A stretch of 64,000 bases of DNA, taken from Pseudorasbora parva. Lineage: Eukaryota; Chordata; Actinopteri; Cypriniformes; Gobionidae. A model generated the notes under the pieces. It had not been told where the DNA came from. It saw only the letters and a list, made by a program, of their open reading frames with translations, and ran no database searches. The stretch is from positions 9,439,733 to 9,503,732 of the forward strand of contig NC_090172.1 of the NCBI RefSeq assembly GCF_024679245.1. Direction: 5' to 3'. Below are positions 1 to 27,800 of this stretch, piece after piece. Within the stretch, counting starts at the first letter, position 1. Every line of letters begins with the position of its first letter. The position numbers and the translations under genes were made by a program.

Positions 1-1074
1 ATCTTGAAAATACATTTGCCAAAGAGGGACATACCCGTAAATTCAAGCTTCGCTTTTCGCGTTTTTACACTCGATGGCACTGTGTCGAATGTGAAGAGGA
101 GGATTGCTTGAGGCTGCTATATGATGATGGAGGATCACTCTTAAGACCCTTTCACATTGCACGTCGGACCCGCAATATTCCCGGAACATTGCCGGGTCGC
201 CTTCTGTGTGAAAGCAACCACGTCCCGGCATTGATTACCGAATTCGACCCGGGTCGGGGACCTAGTAACATTGCGGGATATGTATCAGAGTCGCCAAGGA
301 AGCGGAAAAGAGAATTAAGACGGCAACGCAACGGGCAAATCAACAAGACTTAGACAAAAGTAAATATTGGAGTGGCCTTTCCAAGATGGAAAGAGCTCAT
401 GAGGAGCAACGATTTTAAAAAGAACGCTGACGTTGCCTGCTTTCTTCTCGACAGGTAATATTAATTCAGCCTATTTGTGTATATTGGAAGTTTTATTGTT
501 GCTTGGCTAATTATATCATGGTGTGCTGTGCATAACACTAGAACGACGTCTAGGATAGTTTTCCTCGCGTCAATGATGAAAAAGTATTGTTTACCTTATA
601 ACATAAATCCGTGTTCTATGACGGATAACATGAGATTAATATTTTAATTGCATTATAATTTGTTTGCCTTACGCTAGTGATTTCGTACAATATACAGAAT
701 AATGATAGCACTGATAAAAGTTCCTTTACTAAGATTAGCTTGCATTCGTCTGGGAACCTGATAGCTAATGTTAGCAATGAACTGGTTAAAAATAACGAAA
801 ACGTAAAACTATTATTCATTTTACATAGATTAATTTGATCATAGATCATTTGGTAAATTAAATAACTGCAAATTATAATAGTTTTCAAAAGTTACCTCAT
901 CACATGAAGCAACACTCACCAAAGAGGTCGAACTGGAAGCCATGACTAAATTGGCCACCGTAGGAGTTGAAACGAAATCGAAATTGAAAGGAGCAGAAAC
1001 TATTATTCACTGGATGGTCATATACCTTTTCACCACTAAATGGGTGAAAATATCACACAGTGTAGCTTTTTAAA
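1..1074 (+). repeat. MITE family A, copy 1, interrupted by an unrelated 0.8 kb insert
   Basis: Bases 1-115 and about 938-1074 align with the middle and right end of the family seen intact at 25979-26408. The right end is TGTAGCTTTTTAAA. The insert between contains a CCCGGGTCGGGG-type GC-rich block (about 116-300) of the kind found in fish dispersed repeats, then AT-rich sequence. No clean target duplication of the insert was seen. The left end of the MITE is outside the window. Confidence 0.6.
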
Positions 1075-1767
1075 CCTGCAACATTTAACTCTAAAACATT
1101 TCAAATGTTATTAATACTGAGGTTTCCACAGTAATCTGTTTTTTTTTCAACCAATCGATTTCATTAGCTATGTTTCCATCCACCTATTTTATGCACATTT
1201 TGGGATATCGCATAAAAAACTACTGAATGGAAACGGCAAGATGCGCATAAATTCTAAAAATATACATAAAAACATGCACATAAACTAGGACGGAAACACA
1301 TTTACAGAATAAATTCCTCGATGCGCATCAAACAAATCAAGCGACTTTGTATGATGTGACCAGCGAACCGATCTTTTTGCACAGCATCTAAAATCCTGGT
1401 TTGGTTGTTCTGAAATGCCTGAGCTAAGTCTGCCATCAGTGTCCAGTGTTTCGGTATAATTACCTTCCAGAACTGACTTGAATGAATAGCTCTTCACAAG
1501 ATGGTAAAGTTTGATTATACCATCTGGATGCTCAAAATTGATCAGGAGAATGCAGGCTTATTGTACAGATAAGTTAATCATCGCGCTAAGCTGCTCGCTA
1601 CATTGCAGCACACACATAGCCAATCGCACATCACGCGGAGATCACACACCTCACACAAAACAATTCAGTAGCAGAAATGTATCAACACTGTTCTGAGATT
1701 TATAAATAAAATAGCTTAGAAACTGAAAACTTCTAGCATATATTTCTTGATAACTAAAACTCACAGT

Positions 1768-1781
1768 CAGGGCCGGCCCTG
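1768..1781. repeat. 14-bp perfect palindrome CAGGGCCGGCCCTG
   Basis: A self-complementary GC-rich site in AT-rich DNA, followed by TGCCCTAAGCAAG and a TA run. It resembles the terminus of a fish DNA element, but no partner end was found. Confidence 0.4.
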
Positions 1782-1850
1782 ACCAATTTGCTGCCCTAAG
1801 CAAGATTTTACCTGGTGCCCCTTGTATCAAGATTTGTATATGTTAGTTGT

Positions 1851-1853
<3 letters not shown>

Positions 1854-1915
<62 letters not shown>
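1854..1915. repeat. (TA)n microsatellite, about 31 units
   Basis: Uninterrupted alternation of T and A. Confidence 0.95.
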
Positions 1916-1922
<7 letters not shown>

Positions 1923-2940
1923 CATGTGTTTATTTTTTTAAAAGGCTGATGATAGTTAAACTATGCAAAAATAGCACCTACACCACATCACAGCCTAAAC
2001 ACAAATAGCAAGAGTAATTGCATCTAAAATTAGTTAACAAACTTGTTCATTGAGAAGTTGCTAAAGTGTTTTTATAGTAGATGGCACCAATCCTCCACTA
2101 AACTATGCACGTTCATGTTTTCACCATGAATTAAACAAAATTTTGATATTTAATGTGCATGATATTTAATGTGCATGTGTATTTATTGGATTTTTTGGCT
2201 ATTTTAGATAAACCTGTATATAAATATCATTACTAATTTCAGATAATAAAAAAAAAGCCATATATCCCCTTAAAATTGCACAACTGAGTAAAAACATTAG
2301 GCTATTAAAAAAGGGATTAGTGTTTATAAAAAATTCACATGATTTTAATTTTGAGTAATTTTTTTCCAAAACAAGACAATTACTTTTGCTTGTCTAGTAA
2401 ATACTTCTTGTTTTAAGAATTTTTACATATTTGAACTAGAAACAAGACAAAAATAGGCTACTAAGTAAGAAAAGCATTTTTTGCAGATTTTCCAAACCCT
2501 TTTCTTTGCTCAGTCGTTCCTCAATCGTATGGTTTCATTTTCCACTGCGAGGCTGATAACGGAGAATGTAATACAAATGTGTACCAGGTCAAGTGGAAAT
2601 ATAACTAGAATCGTTCTTAGAACCGTTCAGTCCAACGGTGGAAAAGTGACTTATGTCTATATAGTGTCTCCAGATAGATATATTTGATAACCACTGATGA
2701 CCACTTAATGAACATATTTCTTAAAGTTCAATAACAAAACAACAACAAAAAATTTCAGGCCAAAATTCCACCTTTTCCAAATAATTACACATTAACCTTC
2801 TAAATGTTATAATTTTTTAATGTGTCTTCACACCAAGTGCAAATAGTGTGCCTTGTTGGCAAGTTCTATTCGCACTAGTTCCGCCTAACAATGCCTGGTT
2901 GGGCCAAACAAGATTTTTTAAACACACATATTTCAATGTC

Positions 2941-3500
2941 TTCAGTGGTGCAATCAGTAAAGCGTAAGGCTTAATTTAGAGCCTTGGTTATGATGCGATC
3001 GACCCGGGTTCGAATCCGCCTTTTGCCGAGCTCGCTCTTCAACCTTTTCCCATCACATATAACATCGGTGAGGCATTTACTTTCAATAAAAACTAAGAAA
3101 AAGATTTAAAAGTGGAAATAAAGTCCCTAACAAAATGTTTAATAATAGTTATAATAAAAGCATTTATTGGGTATGGTTAGTGGTAGGCTTTTACATTATT
3201 AAGGTGGCATCAATTTAATAATTTTAATAAATATAATAATTTGCACTATGTTATTGTTGTATCCTGTTAATGTACAACAATACTGAGGTGCATATAGTAT
3301 GTATCTGTCAAAATAAAGTATAAATTGCATGTAATTAGTATTTACACATATTGCAGAGAACTGCTAATTTTATATGGTGTAATTAAAATATATCACTATC
3401 TTCACTTAGTAAATAGCATCTATCGATATTTGTACTTAGAGTAAATAGCAATTATCGCTAAGAAATATGCTATTTTCCCTTCACTTAGCAAACAGCCGCT
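2941..3500 (+). repeat. tRNA-headed SINE-like repeat, copy 1
   Basis: It begins with a tRNA-like Pol III promoter: an A-box-like AGTGGTGCAATCAGT and a B-box GGGTTCGAATCC about 50 bp later. A unique body with CATTTATTGGGTATGG and a tail of AAATAGCA-type sequence follow. A reverse-complement copy lies at about 31080-31650. Not a functional tRNA, since no cloverleaf 3' half follows the B box. Confidence 0.6.
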
Positions 3501-3851
3501 GCCTTTTATTAAAGCTTCAATAGGCTCGAAATAAATACAGTTCTGAGCCGACAACTTACTATTCTAAGAAAAAAGAGAAATGTGAACAGACAGGGATCTC
3601 TGTGAGTGCTGACAGTGGATAAGGAATCATCAAGTCATGCTGTTTCTATGGAAACTGCCTGTGTGCACTTCTGTGATATGTGGCACAGATAAACTGATAG
3701 TTAGCTTTTTTCTCCTGTGAACACACACACCTACACACTTTTTCTCTTTCATCTTATTTATGCCTTTCCTCATTTTTTACTTCCTAGTGTATTTTCTCTG
3801 CCTTTGTATTTGAGACATGAGCAATCTCTGTGCTCTGGTCTTGAGTCTTAC

Positions 3852-19974
<16,123 letters not shown>

Positions 19975-19999
19975 CATTGGCTCGTTTTTTCCCCAGTAC

Positions 20000-20420
20000 A
20001 AACTACTGGACTCAGATTAAACGCGAAGCAGGTTCAGTTTGAGTTTTCCGTTCTTAGGACATCGATGTCTAACTGTCCTGGTGTTATTACCCGCACAAAA
20101 TAAACATAATGCTGACCACCCTCAACAGCGCCTAAATTAGATACAATGCCGACTGTCATTTATAAACAAATCCGCTGACTTTAACACTGTATATCTCGAA
20201 ATAACGGACCCTTCTTCACTGCAATTAGTTCACAGTTTTTTTTTTCACTTGACATGGCTGCTTTGATTGACAGCACCAGTAACCAATCAGCTGCCGTGTC
20301 TTGGTTGTCCTCCCCATAGGACCTCCCCCACAGGGATTCATGATTCACCCCCTCTCACAAGCACGCGCATCGCCAAACGGCTTGCTTGCACGCGCAATGT
20401 CCCTCAATTTTCGTAAACTG
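20000..20420 (-). promoter_or_regulatory. Probable tspan5 5' UTR and promoter-proximal region
   Basis: This stretch lies just upstream of the tspan5 start on the minus strand and is less AT-rich than its surroundings. It holds an ATTGG (inverted CCAAT) box near 20283 and TGATTGACAG nearby. No TATA box or transcription start can be fixed, and a further upstream non-coding exon is possible. Confidence 0.3.
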
Positions 20421-21011
20421 CATTTTAAACAGTGAAATACTGTCACTGTCAGTAGGCTATATAAGTTACTATACTGCATAATAAAACTAAATTACCGTTT
20501 CCCTTTCGCTAATTAATTAGCTTAATAATAATAATATCATGAAGTGGATAATTGAACTTCATTATATTCTTTTTATAACTGAAATATTTAGATATTTAAC
20601 ATTTAAATTAACACGTAAATTATTGTGAAAACACAGGGCAAGTGTAGGCTAATGCATGTATAAACTAAGCTATCATCAGGCTAATCTGGCAGGCTATCTG
20701 TATAGTAGCCTAGCTACAAAAGCTAACTAATATACAGTATGGTCATTATAATGTAGTTCAAAAAGCATTTATCATGTTTTTGTAGGAATTGTAAACATGA
20801 GCTAAGAGTCAATGGAGGAAGACCCGATTGTCACCACACAATTCTAGTGTAACTGCTACTGTATGTAAGCTGTGAGTTGAAGCCAATTCTTCTATTTAGA
20901 TTCCATCAGAGTTGTATGCAGATAATATAGGCCATATAGCCTAGCCTATAATATTTTCCAGATTTAACCAGGAAAATCCCATTGAGATATTACAATATCT
21001 TCCAGTGAAGA
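20420..21011. other. Intergenic stretch upstream of tspan5, nothing recognised
   Basis: AT-rich with no long frame. It separates the tspan5 promoter side from a MITE and the DIRS remnant. Confidence 0.4.
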
Positions 21012-21174
21012 CACACTCTAAAAAATGCTGGATTAAAAACAACCCAAGTCGGGCTGAAAATGGACAACCCCAGAAATTGGGTTGTTTGAACCCATTGAAA
21101 GCACCCATTCTAGCAACCCAATTTCTGGGGTTTGTCCATTTTCAGCCCAACTTGGGTTGTTTTTAATCCAACAG
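21012..21174. repeat. Fold-back MITE of the AACCCAA type, copy 1
   Basis: The arms GCTGGATTAAAAACAACCCA and TGGGTTGTTTTTAATCCA are inverted, with inner arms CCCCAGAAATTGGGTTG and CAACCCAATTTCTGGGG. Confidence 0.8.
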
Positions 21175-21559
21175 TTCTTGTTTTAGAGCAGCAGCAAATA
21201 CAATTTCACAGTCAACGCATTTAATATTTCTATATTTACAGTTCTTTTGTCTAACTTGTTTGCATATTTGTTTATGTTCATGTAACATGTAATGAAATGA
21301 CAATTTACAGCTGTTTACTGTTAACCAAAACATTTGCAATGCAAATACAGCCCTTTTAAGGCAGTACACTTTTATATTTCAACTGTTATGAAATGCTATT
21401 GTTTAGCTAGGCCTATGTTTTAACATTAAGGTGTTTTAGCACAAAGTGCCTTAATACTAAGAACGATTTTGCCAGTTTAGAAATCAAATAAAAATAACAT
21501 TCTGCAAATTCCTCTGTCAATTAATCATTTTTATGTAGTACTATTAGAAAACAGAAATG

Positions 21560-21897
21560 TCTCGGTTACGTATGTAACCCTCGTTCCCTGAGGAGGGAAC
21601 GGAGACGTAATGTCAATGACTGACGAATGGGGGTTTCACTTAGAAGCCTATCATCTTCGAGATCTTAGAAAGCGCCCAATGGCAGTGCCAATGCCATGGG
21701 CATGCGAGATTTGCATGCGGAACTCCGCCTACCCACGTGGGTATAAAAGGAAGTAGCTGGCATGATCGCATTATGTTACCTGCTGAGGAGCCAAGGGTGA
21801 ACTCTCGGCCGTTCCAGCAGTACTGCGGATGTGCAGAGGGACGTTACTTCTCCGTTCCCTCCTCAGGGAACGAGGGTTACATACGTAACCAAGACAG
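21560..21897. repeat. DIRS-type retrotransposon terminal repeat with internal inverted ends
   Basis: It begins TCTCGGTTACGTATGTAACC then CTCGTTCCCTGAGGAGGGAA and ends with their inverse, GGTTACATACGTAACC. The end motif is widespread in cyprinid DIRS elements. It directly abuts the broken gag-like frame on its right. Confidence 0.65.
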
Positions 21898-21898
21898 G

Positions 21899-22640
21899 AG
21901 GGAGTAGGAGGGCGTCCTTGGCGGCGAGCAGGCTGAGGCGACTGTGCCGGCGGTGTTTTAGGTGCAGCAGCTGGCCGCCGGGGCAGTATTTGTTTGATAG
22001 CCTCAGTCTGCTTCTGGGAGGCTGAGAACTGTTGGGCGAAGCTCTCAACCACGCCGCCGAATAGCCCATCCTGGAATATGGGGGCGTCGAGGATACGTGT
22101 TCGCTCGGCGTCCCGCATATCGGCCAGGATGAGCCATAAGTGTCTCTCTTGGACCACTGCTGTGGACATCACCTGGCCCAGGGAGCGTGCGGTAACCTTT
22201 CTCAGAGGTTGGTTGCGGCTTGCAGCTAATCTCTGAGCCCTGGGTCAGCTCCACCCTCGCGCTTGTCACACATCAACTTGGCCTGGTAGGCCTGGAGGAT
22301 TGCCATGGCATGCAGAGAAGCGGTGGCCTGCCCCGCAGCTCTTTAGGATTTCGCCACCATTGAAGATGAGAATCTACAGGCTTTGGAGGGGTGCTTTGGA
22401 TCGACCGGGGGAATCCTAGTGTACCCTTTAGCCGCCACTCCATCGAGGGCGGAGAAGGCGGAGGAGGTTGCCGAACGGTCATGGGAAGACAGCGGGGCTC
22501 TCCAGGAACGCACAACCTCCTCATGCACTTCCGGGAAGAAAGGAATTGGGGGTTTGGCAGGATGGGTTTTTCTCATAGACCGTGAAAAAATATGGACGAC
22601 TCGACATTGTCCGTTTCCGCTTGCCATATTTGAAGCTTTC
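21899..22640 (-). pseudogene. DIRS-type retrotransposon ORF1 (gag-like), frameshifted fragment
   Basis: Read right to left on the minus strand, one frame carries EEVVRSWRAPLSS, a second carries VVQERHLWLILADMRDAER, ILDAPIFQDGLFGGVVESFA and QKQTEAIKQILPRR. This order of blocks is familiar from the first ORF of fish DIRS elements. At least one frameshift and missing reverse transcriptase and tyrosine recombinase show it is a decayed fragment. No functional product is expected. Confidence 0.65.
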
Positions 22641-23280
22641 AGGCGGCCTGCACAGCGCTGACATCTTGGGACCGAGTCTGCGCAGTAGCGATTTCGGGAC
22701 CGGAGTTGCACAGTAGAGCGCAGGAAGTAGAGCAGGAAGTACAGCTGCGATATCAAAAGCCCGCCCACACTCCCACAGATGCAGAACAATTAATTATGAG
22801 GGTATGAAATAAACAGTTATGGAAATGTAGAAATTAAAGCTCCAATCTGCTCCCAAAAATTCAGAAAAAAGTCTGTTAGTGCCTCAGCGACAACTTCACT
22901 CAGAGAAGCTGTCAGTCTCAGCTGTCAATCATGATGTCACACCCCCCGTTTTTATAGCATCAAATAACTAACTGAAGTGTAATTTTATTGTTTAGTTTGG
23001 GGTCACCAGGGGGCGATCGAGGCGCGAAAGCTTCAGTATCTGAGAGGGAAACTGCAGGCTTGGTTTTTCTTCACGAAGCAGTCTTTTGAAATCAGCCATC
23101 ACTTATTTAGTCGTTATTTCGTTTTTTTTTTTTTTTTAGGAGCACAAAAACTATTCTTGTCTCTTCATACAATTATAAAAAATATAAACCAATAATCGAA
23201 TGGCCTATAATAATGAAAAACATGAGCATACTATTTTAAAAAATAGTCAGTGTTCTTTTATTGAAAGGTGATGTTCAAGT
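22641..23280. other. Intergenic stretch, nothing assigned
   Basis: It contains a GGGGGCGATCGAGGCGCG patch near 23007 and TTTAGTCGTTATTTCG, probably parts of fold-back repeats. Confidence 0.35.
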
Positions 23281-23722
23281 GCAAGTTTACCCCGAAATGA
23301 AAATTCTGTCATTAATTACTCACCCAATGCCGTTCCAGACCTTTTTTTTATCTTCGGAACACAAATTAAGATGCGTTTGTGATATAGGCCTATGTCCTTA
23401 AGCTGAGAAGCTTCATGAAGCTGTGTCAACCATCACTTATTTAGTCGTTATTTATTTAACTTTTTTGAGCACAAAAACTATCCTTGTCACTTCATACAAT
23501 TACCTTAGAACCACTGTAGTGAGATGGGCTTTGTAACGACGTCTTTAGTGCCTTTATGGGTCTTGAGAGAGGAAATTGCATTGGTGTCAATGAAGGCCTT
23601 TTTGAGCCCTTGGATTTCAACAAAAATATCTTCATTTGTGTTCCGAAGATGAACGGAGGTCTGGCATGGGGGTGAGTAATTAACGACAGAATTTTTATTT
23701 TTGGGTGAACTAACACTTTAAA
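23281..23722. repeat. Fold-back element, relative of 7871-8620
   Basis: The right half carries the same GGTCTTGAGAG, TTTAGTGCCTTTATGGG and TTGGGTGAACTAACAC wording as the right arm of 7871-8620. The left half is rearranged. Confidence 0.6.
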
Positions 23723-24722
23723 GCTACACAATTTAACATAATAATATGGATGTACTTAATTTAATTATATTACCTTTTTTTCTCTCCTATTTTTTTCCTT
23801 ATTATAATTAGGCTACTCATATATATACAATGTAAATATTTTTTTTTAAATAAGTTTCCTGGTTGCCTTAAAATGTTTGATTTATTGAAATTACTTTGAG
23901 TTAATAATGAACATTTTTGAGAATCAACAACCTTTATTCAAACATTATTAAAAGATATATAAGCATATTGGGTAATTGTGTGTGTTTTATTCGTGATGAC
24001 GCAGTGAAACATGCCAAATTGTGCTATTTTCATGATTTATCACATGTTTTATGTGGTTCAGATACAAAAATATTTTGAGTTTCTATTTATTAAACCAATT
24101 TCCTTCATTGTATCTCGAATTTAACTCACATGTTTAATTTCAATGAACTCAACATTTTAAGGCAACCAGGTTACTTACTTTTTAAGTTAAACCAACAAGT
24201 TTTTTTTAACTTTTTTTTTTAGAGATATTGTGACATTGAACAATGATGCTCCATAAACTTTGAAAGTAACGTTTTCTTGCTCTATGATGACATCCTGTGG
24301 CCAAAAGTTCACCTGCAATGTTCTCATCAAATAGGCTAAACAAATGTTCTCATCAAATAGGCTAAACAAAATATAGCCTACTTTGTTCTCTTATAAAGGT
24401 ACAAATACAGTTCTAGAAAACAAGTACGTGAACCCAGGTGCTTTGGCATTAGCTCAAGATTCACACCAGACATCCTAATAATGTTCATGAATTGAATTGT
24501 TTTGTAAAGAGAGAATACATTGTGTATTTATAAGCCATGATTACAGGTAATATTTGGTGGAGATAATTGCTGGATCCTACATTGTGATTCGTACCACTGC
24601 TATCTGTTTAAGCAGGATGTGTTTTTATATGTTCAAATCAAATATTATGATCAATGCAAAAATGCATATAAATCTAAGGGTTTGCATACTTCATGTCCTC
24701 AAATACTTCACAAACTGCCTTT
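23723..24722. other. 3' flank of the TGF-beta-like gene
   Basis: AT-rich DNA downstream of the stop on the minus strand. It has an imperfect 24-bp direct repeat (AATGTTCTCATCAAATAGGC, twice, 24318-24366). No clear poly(A) signal was located. Confidence 0.35.
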
Positions 24723-24852
24723 TCATTGAGCAGATGGCTGGCACACACATCTCTCTGCTCTGATTTCCTTCAGCTCCTTTATAATAATGTCCGCTGTGTC
24801 ACTGCTGTACATCACGATGAGAGATGACAGCCCTTGTGGAGTGCAGTTTGAT
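24723..24852 (-). CDS. TGF-beta-like ligand exon 4 (C-terminal strands and CxC end)
   Basis: The acceptor TTTTCTAG opens the frame SNCTPQGLSSLIVMYSS and ends RCVCQPSAQ then TGA. This matches the closing beta-strands of the family (CC-P-L-I-LY ... CxC). The final cysteine is followed by five extra residues. Confidence 0.85.
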
Positions 24853-27800
24853 CTAGAAAATACATGAAGACATTTTTAAGGTCACCTTCTTTCACACCTG
24901 CATTGAAAACTGAGACTCACAATTGACATGCATAACTATAAAAAAAGGAGACTGAATGCACCTTTGAAGTATATCCTGTTCTCTGTGGTGCTTTCTTTGT
25001 CTCTTAACAGGCATGGATGACGCAGACATTTCTTTAAAACATATACCTCTAAAAGGCAACACAGGGAAGGACATAAGTATTTAGTTCGATCTTTCACACA
25101 CAATGAATATCCTATAGCCTAATGCAATAAATAGTATCATTATGCTTAACATTAGGGCTGTACCATACCAGTGTTGAGGAAGGGAAGTTCGGCTACGAAG
25201 TGTTTGATACATTAAACACGCTACTAAATACAACGAAACATCTTTACAATGACAAAATAATAGGCAGATTGTACAGCGATGCGATTTGGTGAATCCTTTA
25301 GGTCTTAACTGACTGATCCAAAGAATCAGATTCATTAGAACGAATCGGACTTCCCGAGTCCCATTTACGACCAACCGATTTACTGAAAAATTGGACTTTC
25401 AGAGAAATCAGCGTCTTACCAGAAAAGGAGAATTAACTGGCCTGTCCAACGGACCTTTTAGGTGAACATTTAAATATCCTCTCAGCTATTAAAACAGCGA
25501 AGGTAACTAGTTAAAGCTTTAGTTTTGAAAACAACTGAGCTTCAGCCATTATGCTGAAATAGTTACATTTGAATGAAAATGTACAGGCTATAGTAATTAT
25601 ATTAGGCCTAAATGCAATTCGTTTTAGACCCACATCAGCAGGACTTAAAGGGATAACTTAGTTCACTCAAAAAAGAAAGAAAATGTCTTCATTTAGGCCT
25701 TGTGTCATTCCAAACACACACAACTTTTGTTCATTTTTGAAACACAAATAAAGATATTATAATGATATTTCAGTGATTTCTGTGATTGCAGTGATTTTTC
25801 TAGGCTTGGTTGTGTTTATGGGGCGCAGTACAACATGTCTTAATAATTCTTATTTTTAAAAACTTCATATTTTTCTTATATTATACCTTTATTCAACACC
25901 ACTGTCTCCACTGTCCTTTGAACGGCTCGTTTGCTTCCTGCTTCTATGAGGCCCATCACTCCGAAAAATGCAATGGTCTTAAAGCTACACTTTTTTAGTT
26001 TATTCTTAACTAAAAACACTTAGTTCTTTCAAAAATATATGTGCTCATTAAGGTATATTTACTTCTTTCAAGTTATAAAGTATTCTCGTAAGTTTATAAT
26101 ATGCCATTGAAAATACATACGGGTGAGGGGTTCGAATTCTGGTCGCCTTGTTGCCCCTCCATCTTGAAAGTACATTAGCCAAAGAGGGACATACCAATAA
26201 ATTCAAGCTTTGCCTTTCGCGTTTTAATACTCGATGGCACCGTGTCGAATGTGAAGAGAGGGATTGCCATGTTAATCTTGGACTATATCGGCCACCGTAA
26301 GAGTTAAAACGAAATCAGAATTGAGAGGAACAGAAACTATTATTCCCTGGATGGTCATATACCTTTTCACCGCTAGATGGGGGAAAATATCACACAGTGT
26401 AGCTTTAAATTAGTTAGATGGCCAAATGTAGTTTCATGTATTTTTATTGGCTGAAGTGCCAAGCACAGGTTGTCCAGAAACGCCACGCCCCTTACCATTA
26501 CGGGCAGAAGTCACATCTGCGGTGACTAGCAAGGGTTTATGATGTCACCAACCCAGGAAGAAGCTCGTTGTAGTCCAAACCGGCCATTTTTGTAGGCAAT
26601 AAACTGACATAATTTTAAAAGACAATATCTCTGTTTGCATTAAACTTTTAGCACTATAACTTTGCAGATACTGTTTAGGCTCAAGCAGCAACAGTACACA
26701 CTAACTAAAGTTAAAAAAGTGAAATCGCATGCAACCACCCCTTTAACAATTTCATGAAGAGAATGTAAAACGAATGTATTGAGAAGGTTAGTACACAATT
26801 TTCTGAAGAGACACAATCACTTTATATGATGAACAGATTGAATTTAGGCATTTATTCACATATAAAGACTGCTCAAAGGTGTTTGCTTGATGTGCAAAAA
26901 CCAATGAGGTTCATTCTCGTGTTACGCAGCACATTTGAGCTTCAGCAAGAACCAGTGGGGTTCATTCTGGCATTATGCAGCACCTTTGAGCTTCCACAAG
27001 AACCAATGAGATACATTTTTCGTGTTACGCAGCACGTTTGAGCTTCCATAAGAACCAATGAGGCTCATTCTTGTGTGTTATGCAGCACGTTTGTGCTTCT
27101 TCAAGAACTAATAAGGTCTGTTCATCACACCAAACAGGTCTTTTGTTTATGTTCAATGATGTTTAAATGTGAATAAAAGCTTGAATTAAATCTGTTCATC
27201 ATATAAAGCGATCAAGTCTACAGACAATTTGGATTAAACCGCCCAATTCATATGGATTAATTTCACGATTTCTTTATGAATTTTTACAATGTGGTAGTTG
27301 CATGGATTGTCAATAGAGGGTCAGAAATCACTTAGATTTCATTAAAATATCTTCATTTGTGCTCCGAAGATGAATTAAAATCTAACGGTTTTGGAATGAC
27401 ATGAGGGTGAGAAATTGTTGATGTAATTTCTTTAACTTTTGGGTGAACTATACCTCTAAATACATCTTTAGTTAAATTTTTCTTTGAAATGTGCACTGCT
27501 GAATGTACTGTCAAGCATTTATAGTAAACTAAAATACACCTTAATTTCTATTGAAACTTGTTTAAATATAGGCCGGAATGATGAAGTTATTATTTATAAT
27601 ATTGAATAACATACTAGAGATAAAATAATGACCAATTACTTTTCATGTGCTTTAGTATGTTAATAAACACATTAAAACAATTGTTCGTATTTCAAGCATG
27701 ATAAAATATTAAAACATAATGATTTAAAATGTAGTTTAAAGTAAAACATTTTATTAAGATTTAAGTTACAAATATATGATTAGGTGTTTTTCATAAGGGA

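Noticed and set aside
2941..3060. Possible tRNA gene
   Set aside because: A and B boxes are present but no closing acceptor stem or plausible anticodon arm; repeated elsewhere, so a SINE head.
1..3850. Next tspan5 exon (W-x-CCG)
   Set aside because: Scanned the minus strand for a CCG-type block and found none; it must lie beyond the left edge.
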